From the NCBI GenBank assembly GCA_016786745.1, contig JAEUVS010000038.1, positions 1-64,000 of the forward strand: DNA of 64,000 nucleotides. Reading direction: 5' to 3'. This stretch comes from Chitinophagaceae bacterium (GTDB lineage: Bacteria; Bacteroidota; Bacteroidia; Chitinophagales; Chitinophagaceae). Below, in pieces: positions 54,461-63,332 of the stretch. Every line of letters starts with the position of its first letter. The stretch's first letter is position 1. The translations under genes and the position numbers were made by a program. The notes under the pieces were generated by a model. That model did no database searches and had not been told where the DNA came from. It saw nothing but the letters and a program-made list of their open reading frames with translations.

Positions 54461-54576
54461 TGGGTCAAACTTTATTATTCAACGGTAAAACATAGCACAG
54501 GAAAACGGGGGGTCTGTCAGAAACGAATTGGATAATGTATCTTGAAGAAGGAATAAATATACAACAAGTTTCTTTT

Positions 54577-55617
54577 ATGTCAAGACTTAAAAAGGTTTGG
54601 TCTGAAATTAAGTATTGGTTCTTCATCTTACTTTTTCTCGGTTTACTTTTTGAAATGGTTGCGAGTATGATGCTCTACCGGAAATACACAACCGGAAAAT
54701 TAGCAATACTCCATTTTACAAAAGAACTATTCAAAAACGACGACGCCCATGCGACCAGTAATTTTACTTACGAACCATGGATGATGTTCAGGATTGCCGA
54801 TTATCATTCGCAGCGCATTAATGTAAACGGCTTTGAACGAAACAGCTCGCCTGCTCAATTCATTAATTCATCGTCAAAGGATACGGTGGATATATATTTT
54901 TTCGGAGGGTCTTCAATGTTCGGCGTCAGTCTCGCCGATGCGGAAACAATTCCATCACAGTTCGTTAAAATAGTACAAAAGAACAATTCTGTCAAGAGTA
55001 TAAGGGTACGAAATTTTGGAGTTCCCCATTATTACAGCAAACAGGAACTGGTACTCCTTTCCTCCCTTATCTTTTCGGGCAATAAACCCGATATAGCCGT
55101 GTTCCTCGACGGGATGGAAGATTTTTATTCGGGAAGAATGCTGTATTACGACCGCCCTTATTATTCCTACGCTTTGCAGCAGGCATTCGATGGAAAGATG
55201 TTTCAGAAGGGCGGTGCCAGGTTCATCGATACCACCGCTCAATTGTCGGAACTGCCTGCAGGTATCGACCCCTCTGAATATAACGATGACCTATATTCGA
55301 AATTTGTCGCCAACCTCAAAAACCTTTCCATGTTGTGCGACAGGGCTGGAGTAAAAAGTTATTTTTTCTGCCAGCCGGTCCCTTTTTACAAATACAGTGC
55401 GCGGGATGCGGCACTGCAAGGCGATTTTTCGCGATTCAACAGCATTTATCCCATGCTCGAAAAAAATGCAGACAGTATCCGCAATTTCTTTTTTCTCGGC
55501 AATATGCTGCAGAATGAAAATGCCGCAGCATTTGCAAACGGCTTGAATTATTCGCCGGCCTTTTCTGAAAAAATAGCGGCAGCACTGTACGACACCCTTA
55601 AAACCGACCTGCAATGA
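54577..55617 (+). CDS. membrane-anchored SGNH-fold protein, catalytic residues degenerate
   Basis: The product has 346 residues from ATG 54577 (an ATG 14 codons upstream is possible). One membrane helix lies at about 13-33, placing the rest in the periplasm. The fold is that of the next gene's SGNH protein: FFGGSSMFG (Ser112 region), AVFLDGMEDF (179-182) and GLNYSPAF (322-329). In the paralogue the block-III Asn and block-V Asp and His are GIND and DGLH; here they are GMED and NGLN. Ser is kept but Asn, Asp and His are lost, so hydrolysis is unlikely. It may be a scaffold or a partner of the active paralogue, whose start it overlaps by four bases. Confidence 0.78.
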   Translation: MSRLKKVWSEIKYWFFILLFLGLLFEMVASMMLYRKYTTGKLAILHFTKELFKNDDAHATSNFTYEPWMMFRIADYHSQRINVNGFERNSSPAQFINSSSKDTVDIYFFGGSSMFGVSLADAETIPSQFVKIVQKNNSVKSIRVRNFGVPHYYSKQELVLLSSLIFSGNKPDIAVFLDGMEDFYSGRMLYYDRPYYSYALQQAFDGKMFQKGGARFIDTTAQLSELPAGIDPSEYNDDLYSKFVANLKNLSMLCDRAGVKSYFFCQPVPFYKYSARDAALQGDFSRFNSIYPMLEKNADSIRNFFFLGNMLQNENAAAFANGLNYSPAFSEKIAAALYDTLKTDLQ

Positions 55618-56759
55618 CAACAAAAACCCCTGGCAAAAAACCCCTCGGCACAGTTGGAAAAATTATCCTGTCATTTGTGTTAATGATACTGCTTCTTGTT
55701 GTAGTTGAAGGTGTGTTGAGCATTATTCTTTACCAGCAAAAAGCTCCCGAAAAGCTGGCTTCAATAGAGATGGTAAAGTTGATTAAGAACAGGTTCGTGC
55801 AACGCACGTTCCCTGTTAACGTAGAGCCCCATTACCTGGTTCGACCCGATTCATCAAAAACGGTTAACAAGACAATAGCCGACGAAGCCATACAGAGCAA
55901 CCACTTTGTTGAACAGTCGTGGATTGAATTCCGGAACATGGATTTTAACGGCAAATACATGCATATGAGCGGATTGAACCGCCGCACGAATCCTGATTCA
56001 TTTTTTACATCGTCGCCTGATACGGCCGACATTTATTTTTTTGGAGGATCAACTATGTTTGGTTTCAATGTACTCGATAATGAAACGATTCCTTCGCAGT
56101 TTGTGAACTTGTATAAGGAAAGATTTCCCCAGGGTAAATCTATCCGCGTTCACAATTTCGGCATACCAACTTACTACAGTTACCAGGAGCTGATGCTGCT
56201 TTCAAATCTTATTTACAACGGGCACCGCCCTGATTACGCTGTGTTTCTCGATGGTATCAACGATTTCTGGTTCGCGACGTCTGCTTATTACAGGCAATCG
56301 TATTTTTCTTACGTGTTCAGGCAGGTGTTTGATAAAGGATTGGCATCAAACGGAGATTTTCAACTTGTAGACAGTGCCGATAATATGTTTTTGGATCCGA
56401 AGAATATTCCACTCGATCAGTATAACATTAAATTGGTGACCAATTACTTTGAAAATATTCAAAACAGCAGGATGATGTGCGATATGATCGGTGCGAAGTC
56501 GTATTTCTTCACGCAACCATCTCCCTTTTATAATTACGGTAATCAGCAAAAAGATCCTATTTGCTTCAAGGACACGAATACGCGTTACAACTACATTTAT
56601 CCGATAGTGAAGCAGCGCGCCCCCGAAAATGGGGTTGTTTTTCTTGGCGATATGCTCCAGGATGAACAGGGCTATCCTTTTGTTGATGGCCTGCACTACT
56701 CGCCCGCATTTATCCGGAAAGTAGCTTCAAGAATTCTCGATGAGATGAAAATCAACTGA
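55614..56759 (+). CDS. membrane-anchored SGNH/GDSL-type hydrolase
   Basis: The product has 381 residues. A single membrane helix at about 16-40 anchors a periplasmic SGNH domain with nucleophile block FFGGSTMFG (Ser146), block III FLDGINDF (Gly214, Asn216, Asp217) and block V DGLHYSPAF (Asp358, His361). All four signature residues are therefore present, consistent with an esterase or acyl/carbamoyl-transferring enzyme. Its reaction may be removing or moving an O-linked group on a glycan. It overlaps the degenerate paralogue by ATGA and the two are 38-45% alike by eye in conserved blocks only, so an ancient tandem duplication is likely. It diverges from the carbamoyltransferase operon. Confidence 0.82.
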   Translation: MTTKTPGKKPLGTVGKIILSFVLMILLLVVVEGVLSIILYQQKAPEKLASIEMVKLIKNRFVQRTFPVNVEPHYLVRPDSSKTVNKTIADEAIQSNHFVEQSWIEFRNMDFNGKYMHMSGLNRRTNPDSFFTSSPDTADIYFFGGSTMFGFNVLDNETIPSQFVNLYKERFPQGKSIRVHNFGIPTYYSYQELMLLSNLIYNGHRPDYAVFLDGINDFWFATSAYYRQSYFSYVFRQVFDKGLASNGDFQLVDSADNMFLDPKNIPLDQYNIKLVTNYFENIQNSRMMCDMIGAKSYFFTQPSPFYNYGNQQKDPICFKDTNTRYNYIYPIVKQRAPENGVVFLGDMLQDEQGYPFVDGLHYSPAFIRKVASRILDEMKIN

Positions 56760-56763
56760 CGGC

Positions 56764-57423
56764 TCAAAGGGCCCCGGCCACTTCCCTGGCTGTTTTAACC
56801 CATCCGAATTTCATGGCGAAGTTTTTCAGCATCGCGTTATGAAGATCCGGGGCGAATGAAGATACCGCGTCGCTCACCACGGTCGTTTTATAACCGTAAT
56901 GAAACGCTTCCCGGGCCGTTTCCTCTACACAAATCTGGGTAACGGTACCCGTTACAACCAGTGAAGTAATATTTAGTGATTTCAAAATGCTATCCAGTTG
57001 GGTTCCATGAAACGCGCCATAGCCGTACTTTTCAATGATGATGTCTGACTGCCCGGGCTTTAATTCATCAATGATTTCCGCACATTCAAGTTCACCTTTC
57101 GCGTCCTCGTAGCTGCGTTTAAAACCTTTTTTGCATGCGTTAACAGGAGCAGCAAGCTTTGGCGACCATTGATAGATGAGCGACGGCTGGGGAGTTGCGA
57201 GAAACTTCGTATAAATTACCGGCAGGTTTTTTTCTCTGAAAATGTTTATCAGCTGCTGGTTCGCATTGATAGTGTTCCGGGCGTCCGAAACTTCCATAGG
57301 CGCACCTTTCCTCACAAAGTCGTTCTGCATGTCGACAATCAGCAAGGCAGTTTTAGATTGAGGTTGCGCCTGCAATGAACCGATGGCCCCGGCGAGGACA
57401 ACCGCGAACAAAAAGCCCTTCAT
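56764..57423 (-). CDS. exported isochorismatase-family cysteine hydrolase
   Basis: The product has 219 residues from ATG 57423, which gives a signal peptide cleaved after SLQAQ; the open frame extends 14 codons further without signal features. The fold is that of nicotinamidase/isochorismatase, with the catalytic triad Asp31 (LLIVDMQNDF), Lys132 (IIEKYGYGAF) and Cys165 (GTVTQICVEETAREAFHYGY, cited as VTQICVEETA). The usual cis-peptide V-T follows. These enzymes hydrolyse amides or vinyl ethers; an exported member cannot act in cytoplasmic NAD salvage, so its substrate is open. It converges with the active SGNH gene, leaving four bases between. Confidence 0.85.
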   Translation of the reverse strand: MKGFLFAVVLAGAIGSLQAQPQSKTALLIVDMQNDFVRKGAPMEVSDARNTINANQQLINIFREKNLPVIYTKFLATPQPSLIYQWSPKLAAPVNACKKGFKRSYEDAKGELECAEIIDELKPGQSDIIIEKYGYGAFHGTQLDSILKSLNITSLVVTGTVTQICVEETAREAFHYGYKTTVVSDAVSSFAPDLHNAMLKNFAMKFGWVKTAREVAGAL

Positions 57424-57511
57424 ATTTTTTATCTGAATGTACGGATTAACTGCAACTCGATACATATTTACCCCGAGTTGCGGGTAGTGAGAAACCCCCG
57501 CAGCGCCATCA

Positions 57512-57519
57512 TAATTTTG
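57512..57519 (+). promoter_or_regulatory. possible -7 element for the unknown secreted protein gene
   Basis: TAATTTTG is an exact TAnnTTTG match 38 bases before the ATG at 57558. No TTG or TTTG lies at the expected 19-21 bases upstream, so this is a weak call. Confidence 0.3.
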
Positions 57520-57557
57520 TAGTTACGGCGCCCCGCGAGTATCTTGGCCAACTATCT

Positions 57558-58559
57558 ATGAAATACTTTACACTGCTGCTTCTTCTGTACACATACACCC
57601 TCTGCGCCCAGAACAAACGTGAAAATTTTTCAATTGATCCCTCAGAACAAACGGTTCCCGGGTCACTTTATAATTCTATCGAGTTTAAAGACCTTCGCCG
57701 TGATACCACATACCTTGGGGTGGTGCAGGTTGGCCTGATGAACGCAAAAGCGCGTGTGGTGGCAAAGAACCCTTTACAGGAGCAGTTCAACGTACTGATG
57801 GCGAGCCTCGCCGGTTCCGACGCAAAGCAGGGGAAACTGCTGCTCACCTTCAGGAGATTTACTTTCATGGAAAGAACTACTGCCACAAAAGAAACCGGCT
57901 TCTTCTTCGTACGCGCCGATCTCTACGAAAGTAATAACGACGAATATCGCTGGATAAGCACCCTCGACACCATCGTTCAGTTTAACGCAATGGACGTTAC
58001 GCAAAAACTACTTCGCAAAGGAGAAAATCTTATCACCAGTTTTTTGAAAGAGAATCTTACCAAAACTCCTTCATCGCCACGCGCATACTCGCTCCACGAA
58101 ACATCCAGGATCGACAGCATCCAGAAATCAGATCTCGCTGTTTACACAACAACACAATTTACGCCCGGCCTCTATCCAACATACGAATCGTTCCGCGATC
58201 AAAAGCCAACCATAACTGATTTCAGGACGGAAGAAAAAAAGAACAGCTTAAAAGCTGTATTCATCCCTGTAAACGAAACGGGCGGGTTAAAGAAAATTGA
58301 CCCCGACGACTACTATGCTGTTGTACACAACAACACCACTTACGTTGCTACAAAAGCCGGCTACTATCCTTTGGAAAAAATCGGCGAAGATTTTTACTAC
58401 ACTGGTATTATAAAATCGTTCAGAGCGGGAACAGCGATGATGTTCGGGCTCTTAACAGCCGTAATTATAGGACCGAAAAAGGATCCTACGCAATTCAGAA
58501 TGGATCACATCAACGGAAGTTTTCTCTACAACGGTCGTGTGAAAGATGATGATGATTAA
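57558..58559 (+). CDS. exported protein of unknown function
   Basis: The product has 333 residues with a signal peptide (hydrophobic 4-15, cleavage after LCAQ). The mature protein has an N-terminal alpha/beta region with repeated basic residues (about 20-185), a linker, then a beta-rich C-terminal part (about 200-320) with YYAVVHNNTTYVATKAGYYPL and a hydrophobic stretch GTAMMFGLLTAVIIG near 293-307 that may be a membrane segment or a buried strand. I recognise no catalytic motif. It ends DDDD at the C-terminus. It overlaps the convergent rhamnose isomerase gene by four bases, and there is no operon partner in its direction. Confidence 0.6.
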   Translation: MKYFTLLLLLYTYTLCAQNKRENFSIDPSEQTVPGSLYNSIEFKDLRRDTTYLGVVQVGLMNAKARVVAKNPLQEQFNVLMASLAGSDAKQGKLLLTFRRFTFMERTTATKETGFFFVRADLYESNNDEYRWISTLDTIVQFNAMDVTQKLLRKGENLITSFLKENLTKTPSSPRAYSLHETSRIDSIQKSDLAVYTTTQFTPGLYPTYESFRDQKPTITDFRTEEKKNSLKAVFIPVNETGGLKKIDPDDYYAVVHNNTTYVATKAGYYPLEKIGEDFYYTGIIKSFRAGTAMMFGLLTAVIIGPKKDPTQFRMDHINGSFLYNGRVKDDDD

Positions 58560-59830
58560 AGCCCCGTCGCTACGGTTTTCGATCCCCTGTCTTTAATTAA
58601 ACTTTTTCGCACATTCATTTTCCTGAAAGCATCAACGGGATGCAGGGTGGCTCCATCGCGCAACCGCGCTTCTGCAACAATGGCGCGCACGTCGGTGCGG
58701 TAAGCATGTTGAAGAATTTCCTGGCACAACGTTACGTCGTTGTTCATCTGTGCATCGTTCAGTTTTTTCCTGTCTACCATCAGCGACTGCGCATACGAGA
58801 TCATAATCGCTTCAACAGATTGCAGCAAATCTTCAAGAGGATCCTTTACATTATGCGACGCATCTATCATCCACCCCAAATCTGTCGCATGATTCATTTT
58901 TCTTTCATCCATTCCTGCAACAAGCTCGTTGAATATCAAAAACAATTGATACGGATTGATGCTTCCTACAGTAAGGTCATCATCACCGTATTTTGAATCA
59001 TTGAAATGAAAACCGCCCAGTTTTCCTTCCATCAACAACAAAGCAACGATCTGTTCAATGTTTGCGTTGGCAAGATGATGTCCGAGGTCAACAAGTGTAT
59101 AAGCTTTCGGTCCAAGCTTCGACGCATATAAGTACGACTGTCCCCAATCACCAACGCTCATCGAATAAAAGTTCGGTTCGTAGGCTTTGTACTCAACAAA
59201 CATTTTCCAGTTTGCGGGTAACGCCTCATACACTGCCTGTAAACTTTCAAGAGTATTTTGAAAGGCTCTTTTGAAATTCAATTGCCCGGGGAAGCATGAT
59301 CCGTCCGACAACCACACTGTCAGCGATTCGGAGCCCAGTTCCGCACCGTGCCTGATCACCTCAATGTTATGTTCAACTGCCTGCCGTCGCACTGCTTTAT
59401 CAACATGCTGCATCGATCCGAACTTGTAACTCAGCTCCTGGCCAGGCTGATCCTGGAAGGTGTTTGAGTTCACTGCGTCGAAACGTATGCCCAACTGTGC
59501 CGCAAAAGCTTTTATCGCGTTAGGATTCGAAGGAATATCCCAGGGTATATGCATCGAAATCGCGCCGCTCGATTTATTCAGCGAATGCAGCAACCCTACA
59601 TCTTCAATTTTTTCTTCAAGGTTTCCGGGTTCACCTGCACCCGCGAATCTCCCGAAACGCGTGCCACCACTTCCAAGCGCCCAGCTTGGTATGGCCACCT
59701 GGAAATCTATGAGCTTCGCCACCACATCCTCAATACCGGGGAAGCTCTCCGCGATAAACCTGAATTTCCGCTGATGTTCTTTTAACAACGGTTCGTTAAA
59801 CTCTTCTACTGCACGTTTTTCTATCCGCAT
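58556..59830 (-). CDS. rhaI: L-rhamnose isomerase (RhaI type)
   Basis: The product has 424 residues from ATG 59830; a GTG three codons upstream is an alternative start. It is a TIM-barrel sugar isomerase with metal-site motifs FVEYKAYEPNFY (Glu), LVDLGHHLANANIEQ (Asp, His) and GGFHFNDSKYGDDDLTVGS (His, Asp), closest in style to the Pseudomonas/Bacillus RhaI group rather than E. coli RhaA. It converts L-rhamnose to L-rhamnulose in the cytoplasm. It is the last of a set after GH78 and rhaT. Other rare-sugar ketose/aldose conversions are possible for this family, but the neighbours favour rhamnose. Confidence 0.9.
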   Translation of the reverse strand: MRIEKRAVEEFNEPLLKEHQRKFRFIAESFPGIEDVVAKLIDFQVAIPSWALGSGGTRFGRFAGAGEPGNLEEKIEDVGLLHSLNKSSGAISMHIPWDIPSNPNAIKAFAAQLGIRFDAVNSNTFQDQPGQELSYKFGSMQHVDKAVRRQAVEHNIEVIRHGAELGSESLTVWLSDGSCFPGQLNFKRAFQNTLESLQAVYEALPANWKMFVEYKAYEPNFYSMSVGDWGQSYLYASKLGPKAYTLVDLGHHLANANIEQIVALLLMEGKLGGFHFNDSKYGDDDLTVGSINPYQLFLIFNELVAGMDERKMNHATDLGWMIDASHNVKDPLEDLLQSVEAIMISYAQSLMVDRKKLNDAQMNNDVTLCQEILQHAYRTDVRAIVAEARLRDGATLHPVDAFRKMNVRKSLIKDRGSKTVATGL

Positions 59831-59840
59831 AGCAATCACG

Positions 59841-59866
59841 TTTTTATTTTAAGTTTTTATTTTAAG
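59841..59866. repeat. 13-bp perfect tandem repeat at the rhaT-rhaI junction
   Basis: TTTTTATTTTAAG occurs twice in direct succession (59841-59853 and 59854-59866). The second copy includes the rhaT stop codon and the last two sense codons. It probably arose by slippage; it lengthens the spacer before rhaI and places A-rich sequence in front of the start codon, which may help translation. Confidence 0.8.
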
Positions 59867-60936
59867 GCATTACCATAGCCCACAAGCACCACAGAACCCA
59901 AAATGGCCAGAATGCCAATAGTAATAGTGAGTTTTGTTTTAGAAGACACACCCTTCCATTCCTTCATCGCAATACCCCATAAGTTGGCCACAAGAATAAT
60001 AAAAGCCATATGCAGTATCCATGAACTCGCGCCATTGCCCAATTTACTTTCACCCATCCCATAAAAAAAGAATTGCATGAACCATATTGTTCCTGCGAGC
60101 GCCGAAAAAAAGTAATTGTTCGCGAGCGGTGTCTTTTTATTGGTGTAGTCACCAAAAGTTTTGTTGCGCGCGTTTAATATTGAACACCAAATTAAATTAG
60201 TGGTGAGCCCGCCCCACAGCAAAACAACGTAGGTAACATTGTTCTGGTAGAGAAACTCAACAGTCTCATTGGGATTTGACGCTTTCCACGCGTCATTTGC
60301 AACCTCCGCCATCGGTGTACCCGCTTCAATTCCATAATTAAAACAGGCGCTGAGAATGCCGGAAATCGTACAAACTATTAAACCTTTTATAAGGTTGAAC
60401 TCTTTTACGCTATCCTGTTTTTTCTCCTGTGGTAATTCACGCTCCTTCCTCACGCCGGCATAACCGCATATTACAATGCCGATGAGACAAATAATAATAC
60501 CGGCAAATACAACCTGCCCCCACGGGGTGGTGATAAGGTCGTTGAAAGTGGTTTTGCCGTCTGTTGGAACAAAGTTGTAATAGATAGCAGGGACCAATGA
60601 ACCAAATGCCGATGTAAATCCGAGCAACACCGAATTTCCCAGTGATAGCCCGAGATATCTCATCCCCAATCCATACATCAACCCCCCGATTCCCCACAGT
60701 ACGCCCCAGAAGAATGTCCACGTAAAAGTCGATACAGGAGTCTCATCAATTATCCTCGCGAAATCGGGAACGGTGATCCATGCTGCCAACGGTGGTATGA
60801 TGGCCCATGAAAATAGCCCCCCGATGATCCAGTAACTTTCCCAATGCCATCCTTTTACTTTTCTGAAAGGAACATAAAAACTGCCCGAGGCAAAACCGCC
60901 GATGAAATGTAGAAACGCGCCTAATAGTACCTGCAT
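59857..60936 (-). CDS. rhaT: L-rhamnose/proton symporter RhaT
   Basis: The product has 359 residues and ten predicted membrane helices, typical of RhaT (E. coli RhaT has 344). It opens with LLGAFLHFIGGFASGSFYVPFRKVKGWHWESYW, cited as GFASGSFYVPFRKVKGW, a hallmark segment in which the VKGWHWE block is strongly conserved. Further helices include WGIGGLMYGLGMRYLGLSLG and the C-terminal GNGASSWILHMAFIILVANLWG. It imports L-rhamnose in symport with H+ across the inner membrane. It lies nine bases after the GH78 rhamnosidase stop and 26 before the rhaI ATG, so the set is one operon. Confidence 0.93.
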   Translation of the reverse strand: MQVLLGAFLHFIGGFASGSFYVPFRKVKGWHWESYWIIGGLFSWAIIPPLAAWITVPDFARIIDETPVSTFTWTFFWGVLWGIGGLMYGLGMRYLGLSLGNSVLLGFTSAFGSLVPAIYYNFVPTDGKTTFNDLITTPWGQVVFAGIIICLIGIVICGYAGVRKERELPQEKKQDSVKEFNLIKGLIVCTISGILSACFNYGIEAGTPMAEVANDAWKASNPNETVEFLYQNNVTYVVLLWGGLTTNLIWCSILNARNKTFGDYTNKKTPLANNYFFSALAGTIWFMQFFFYGMGESKLGNGASSWILHMAFIILVANLWGIAMKEWKGVSSKTKLTITIGILAILGSVVLVGYGNALK

Positions 60937-60945
60937 AGCCGATTA

Positions 60946-63327
60946 TTAGAAATTGAATGCATTTTTGCCCGCTTTCAACGGATAACTTTTTCCACGCCAG
61001 ATCAGCGATCCCGAAGTGCGAACCGGCAGGTCAATACTCACCGACCATTTATTATTTTGCTTTACGTATTGGGCCGCTATAACGCCATTGGGATGCGGCA
61101 TTTCGCCTTTAGCGTTTGTCAGCGAACCGAGTCGCGGCTCAATTTTCACTTTCGTAAATCCCGGCGCATCACTGTCAATGCCCAGCACTGTTCTGAAAAA
61201 TTCAATATTCGGGCTCGATCCCCAGGCATGACAATCAGAACGCGATCCGTTAATATCCGACATCTCTGCCCAGGTGGTAAGTCCCATTTTCAGATTCTGT
61301 CTCCACACATCGAGCCACTGGATGTAATCGTTGCCAAGACCGGCCTTCACAAGCGCGCGGTGTAAATAGTATTTAAAATAAATAGAAGCGGGGGCAAGAC
61401 TTGTGTCAGAAAGAATTTTTTTTGCGATAGCGTTAGCTTCAGCGCCTGCCACCACTCCTGCAAGTATCGCCAGGGCGTTTGCGTGTTGCGAATACGATTC
61501 TTTTTCTGGCTGGTCGGCAAATAATCCTCTCGAACTATCCCAGTATTTTTTCCGGATCGTGGCCTTCAGCTGCGCAGCATACTTATTATACAACGATGCG
61601 TATTCCCTGATACCACTCTCCTGTTCCATATCACTTGCGGCCTGGTAAGCGAGTAACAACTGCAGATCTATAATGGATGACGAACTATCTTTTCCCGCCG
61701 GCGCAACGCCATGCACCCACCCGGTTTTCTCTACCCAATCCGAAAACATCCAGTAGGGAACATGTTTAAGAGATCCGTCGTCCTGTTGAAACTTGTGAAA
61801 GTAATTCAGTACATCGCGGGCGCCGGGAAGTTTATTTTTTATGAAGATGGTATCCGCGCCATACATCCAGTAGTCGCGCAGCATACCGATATACCACAAA
61901 GAAAAAGTAGGAATATACTGAGGCGAATAAGAAGGGTGCCTGCTTTCAGTAATTCCTTCCGGTGTGCGTGAATTATCCATCAGGTTAAGCGCGTTCCTTA
62001 CCAGCCTGTCGTCGCCGCTATTGAACAACGATATCAATGCCTGTATTCTCGCGTCGCCGATATACTGGAGCTGTTCGTAATACGGACAATCCATATAAGT
62101 TTCTACGGCACAAAGGCGGGCGGTGCGCCAACCCGTTTGCATAATTTGTGAAAGATCGCCGTTGTCGGATTCGAATTTGGCTTTCAGTTCAAACGGGTAG
62201 CCGGTGAATGTTCCGTAAATATCATCAAGCATTAAAGGCTCCTGCCTGGTAACGATATGCAACTGGAGATACCTGTACGTTCTCCATGTAAGCGTTGTGT
62301 ATTGCTGGTTAGCCGAGCCATCTGAAATGATACTGTCGCGCCTGCCCACAAAATGCTTTCCTTCCGTTTCATTTCGGTTACCCTTTTCCGGGTAATTGGT
62401 ATACAAACTTTCAGCATATCCAATTGAAATTGATGCATCTTTTCCTGCACTGAAATGAATAGAAGCATATGCATTCGTGAGGTAACCCTGGTCGAGGAGG
62501 AGATTGACAACAGTATTCGCAGGTATCGTTACAGGCGATTTTTCAGCAGGAAACGAAGCAGGCACATTTATTCCTTCTGCCTCGCGAACACTTTTTATCC
62601 TTTCGGTCTTCAGCTCCATTTGAGGGAGCATCGATGGCACAAGCAGCCAGCCCACAGGAATACCAAATGGTCCCATAATATTTTTAGGGTTGCCGGGCAT
62701 TACAATTTCCGCATTCTTCCACGACGATTCATCAAAGTCGGGTTTCATCCAGTTGCGCGGTTGCTCCGACATATGTACCAGTTCACCGGGGCCTGAAACA
62801 TAATAGGTGTTCGGAATATTTGGCCGCAATGGCTTGTATGCTTTGTTACGTATTCCTTTCCAGGATGAATTTGTATTCACATCCGTCCCTGCTTCGGCGT
62901 CTCCCTGCACTATCAGGCCGGTGCGTAATGAAATTTGGGCTTCGGGTCGCAATTGCGCCTCGTTCCACACGATTGCGCCAATCACATTCTCCCCGCGATG
63001 CAACCATTGCGCGATATCCACGGTTTCAAAGTTCCAGTGACCGATATCGTTGCGTGCCGGGCCGAGTGAAACAAGCTTTTCATTTATAAATAGTTTATAC
63101 CTGTTGTCGGCCGACACATGAATCGTGTAAGATGAAGGCTTCGACGACAGGTTGATCTTTTTACGAAAAAGATAAACGCCGTACTGGTCGGATGGCTCGC
63201 CGGCAACTTCAATCCACGACGCGGCCCATTGTTTATGGAGTAAGTCGCGCTGAATGTTTTGTGATACTACACGACCGGGTACAATAAGAACAGCGATGAA
63301 TAAAGCAGCAAGCAGTAGGTATTTCAT
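60946..63327 (-). CDS. exported alpha-L-rhamnosidase (GH78)
   Basis: The product has 793 residues with a signal peptide (cleavage after VVSQ). N-terminal beta-sandwich domains (about 30-370, with WAASWIEV and YRYLQLH) precede the (alpha/alpha)6 catalytic domain. The signature DCPYYEQLQYIGDAR starts at Asp413 and keeps the three acidic positions of GH78 (Asp413, Glu418, Asp425), although the usual RE/RDE surroundings are altered. The second acidic region is WAEMSDINGSRSDCHAWGSSP, cited as WAEMSD and CHAWGSSP. It would release L-rhamnose from plant or bacterial glycans in the periplasm or at the surface for import by RhaT. A rhamnose-related substrate of different linkage cannot be excluded. 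Confidence 0.9.
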   Translation of the reverse strand: MKYLLLAALFIAVLIVPGRVVSQNIQRDLLHKQWAASWIEVAGEPSDQYGVYLFRKKINLSSKPSSYTIHVSADNRYKLFINEKLVSLGPARNDIGHWNFETVDIAQWLHRGENVIGAIVWNEAQLRPEAQISLRTGLIVQGDAEAGTDVNTNSSWKGIRNKAYKPLRPNIPNTYYVSGPGELVHMSEQPRNWMKPDFDESSWKNAEIVMPGNPKNIMGPFGIPVGWLLVPSMLPQMELKTERIKSVREAEGINVPASFPAEKSPVTIPANTVVNLLLDQGYLTNAYASIHFSAGKDASISIGYAESLYTNYPEKGNRNETEGKHFVGRRDSIISDGSANQQYTTLTWRTYRYLQLHIVTRQEPLMLDDIYGTFTGYPFELKAKFESDNGDLSQIMQTGWRTARLCAVETYMDCPYYEQLQYIGDARIQALISLFNSGDDRLVRNALNLMDNSRTPEGITESRHPSYSPQYIPTFSLWYIGMLRDYWMYGADTIFIKNKLPGARDVLNYFHKFQQDDGSLKHVPYWMFSDWVEKTGWVHGVAPAGKDSSSSIIDLQLLLAYQAASDMEQESGIREYASLYNKYAAQLKATIRKKYWDSSRGLFADQPEKESYSQHANALAILAGVVAGAEANAIAKKILSDTSLAPASIYFKYYLHRALVKAGLGNDYIQWLDVWRQNLKMGLTTWAEMSDINGSRSDCHAWGSSPNIEFFRTVLGIDSDAPGFTKVKIEPRLGSLTNAKGEMPHPNGVIAAQYVKQNNKWSVSIDLPVRTSGSLIWRGKSYPLKAGKNAFNF

Positions 63328-63332
63328 TTTGG

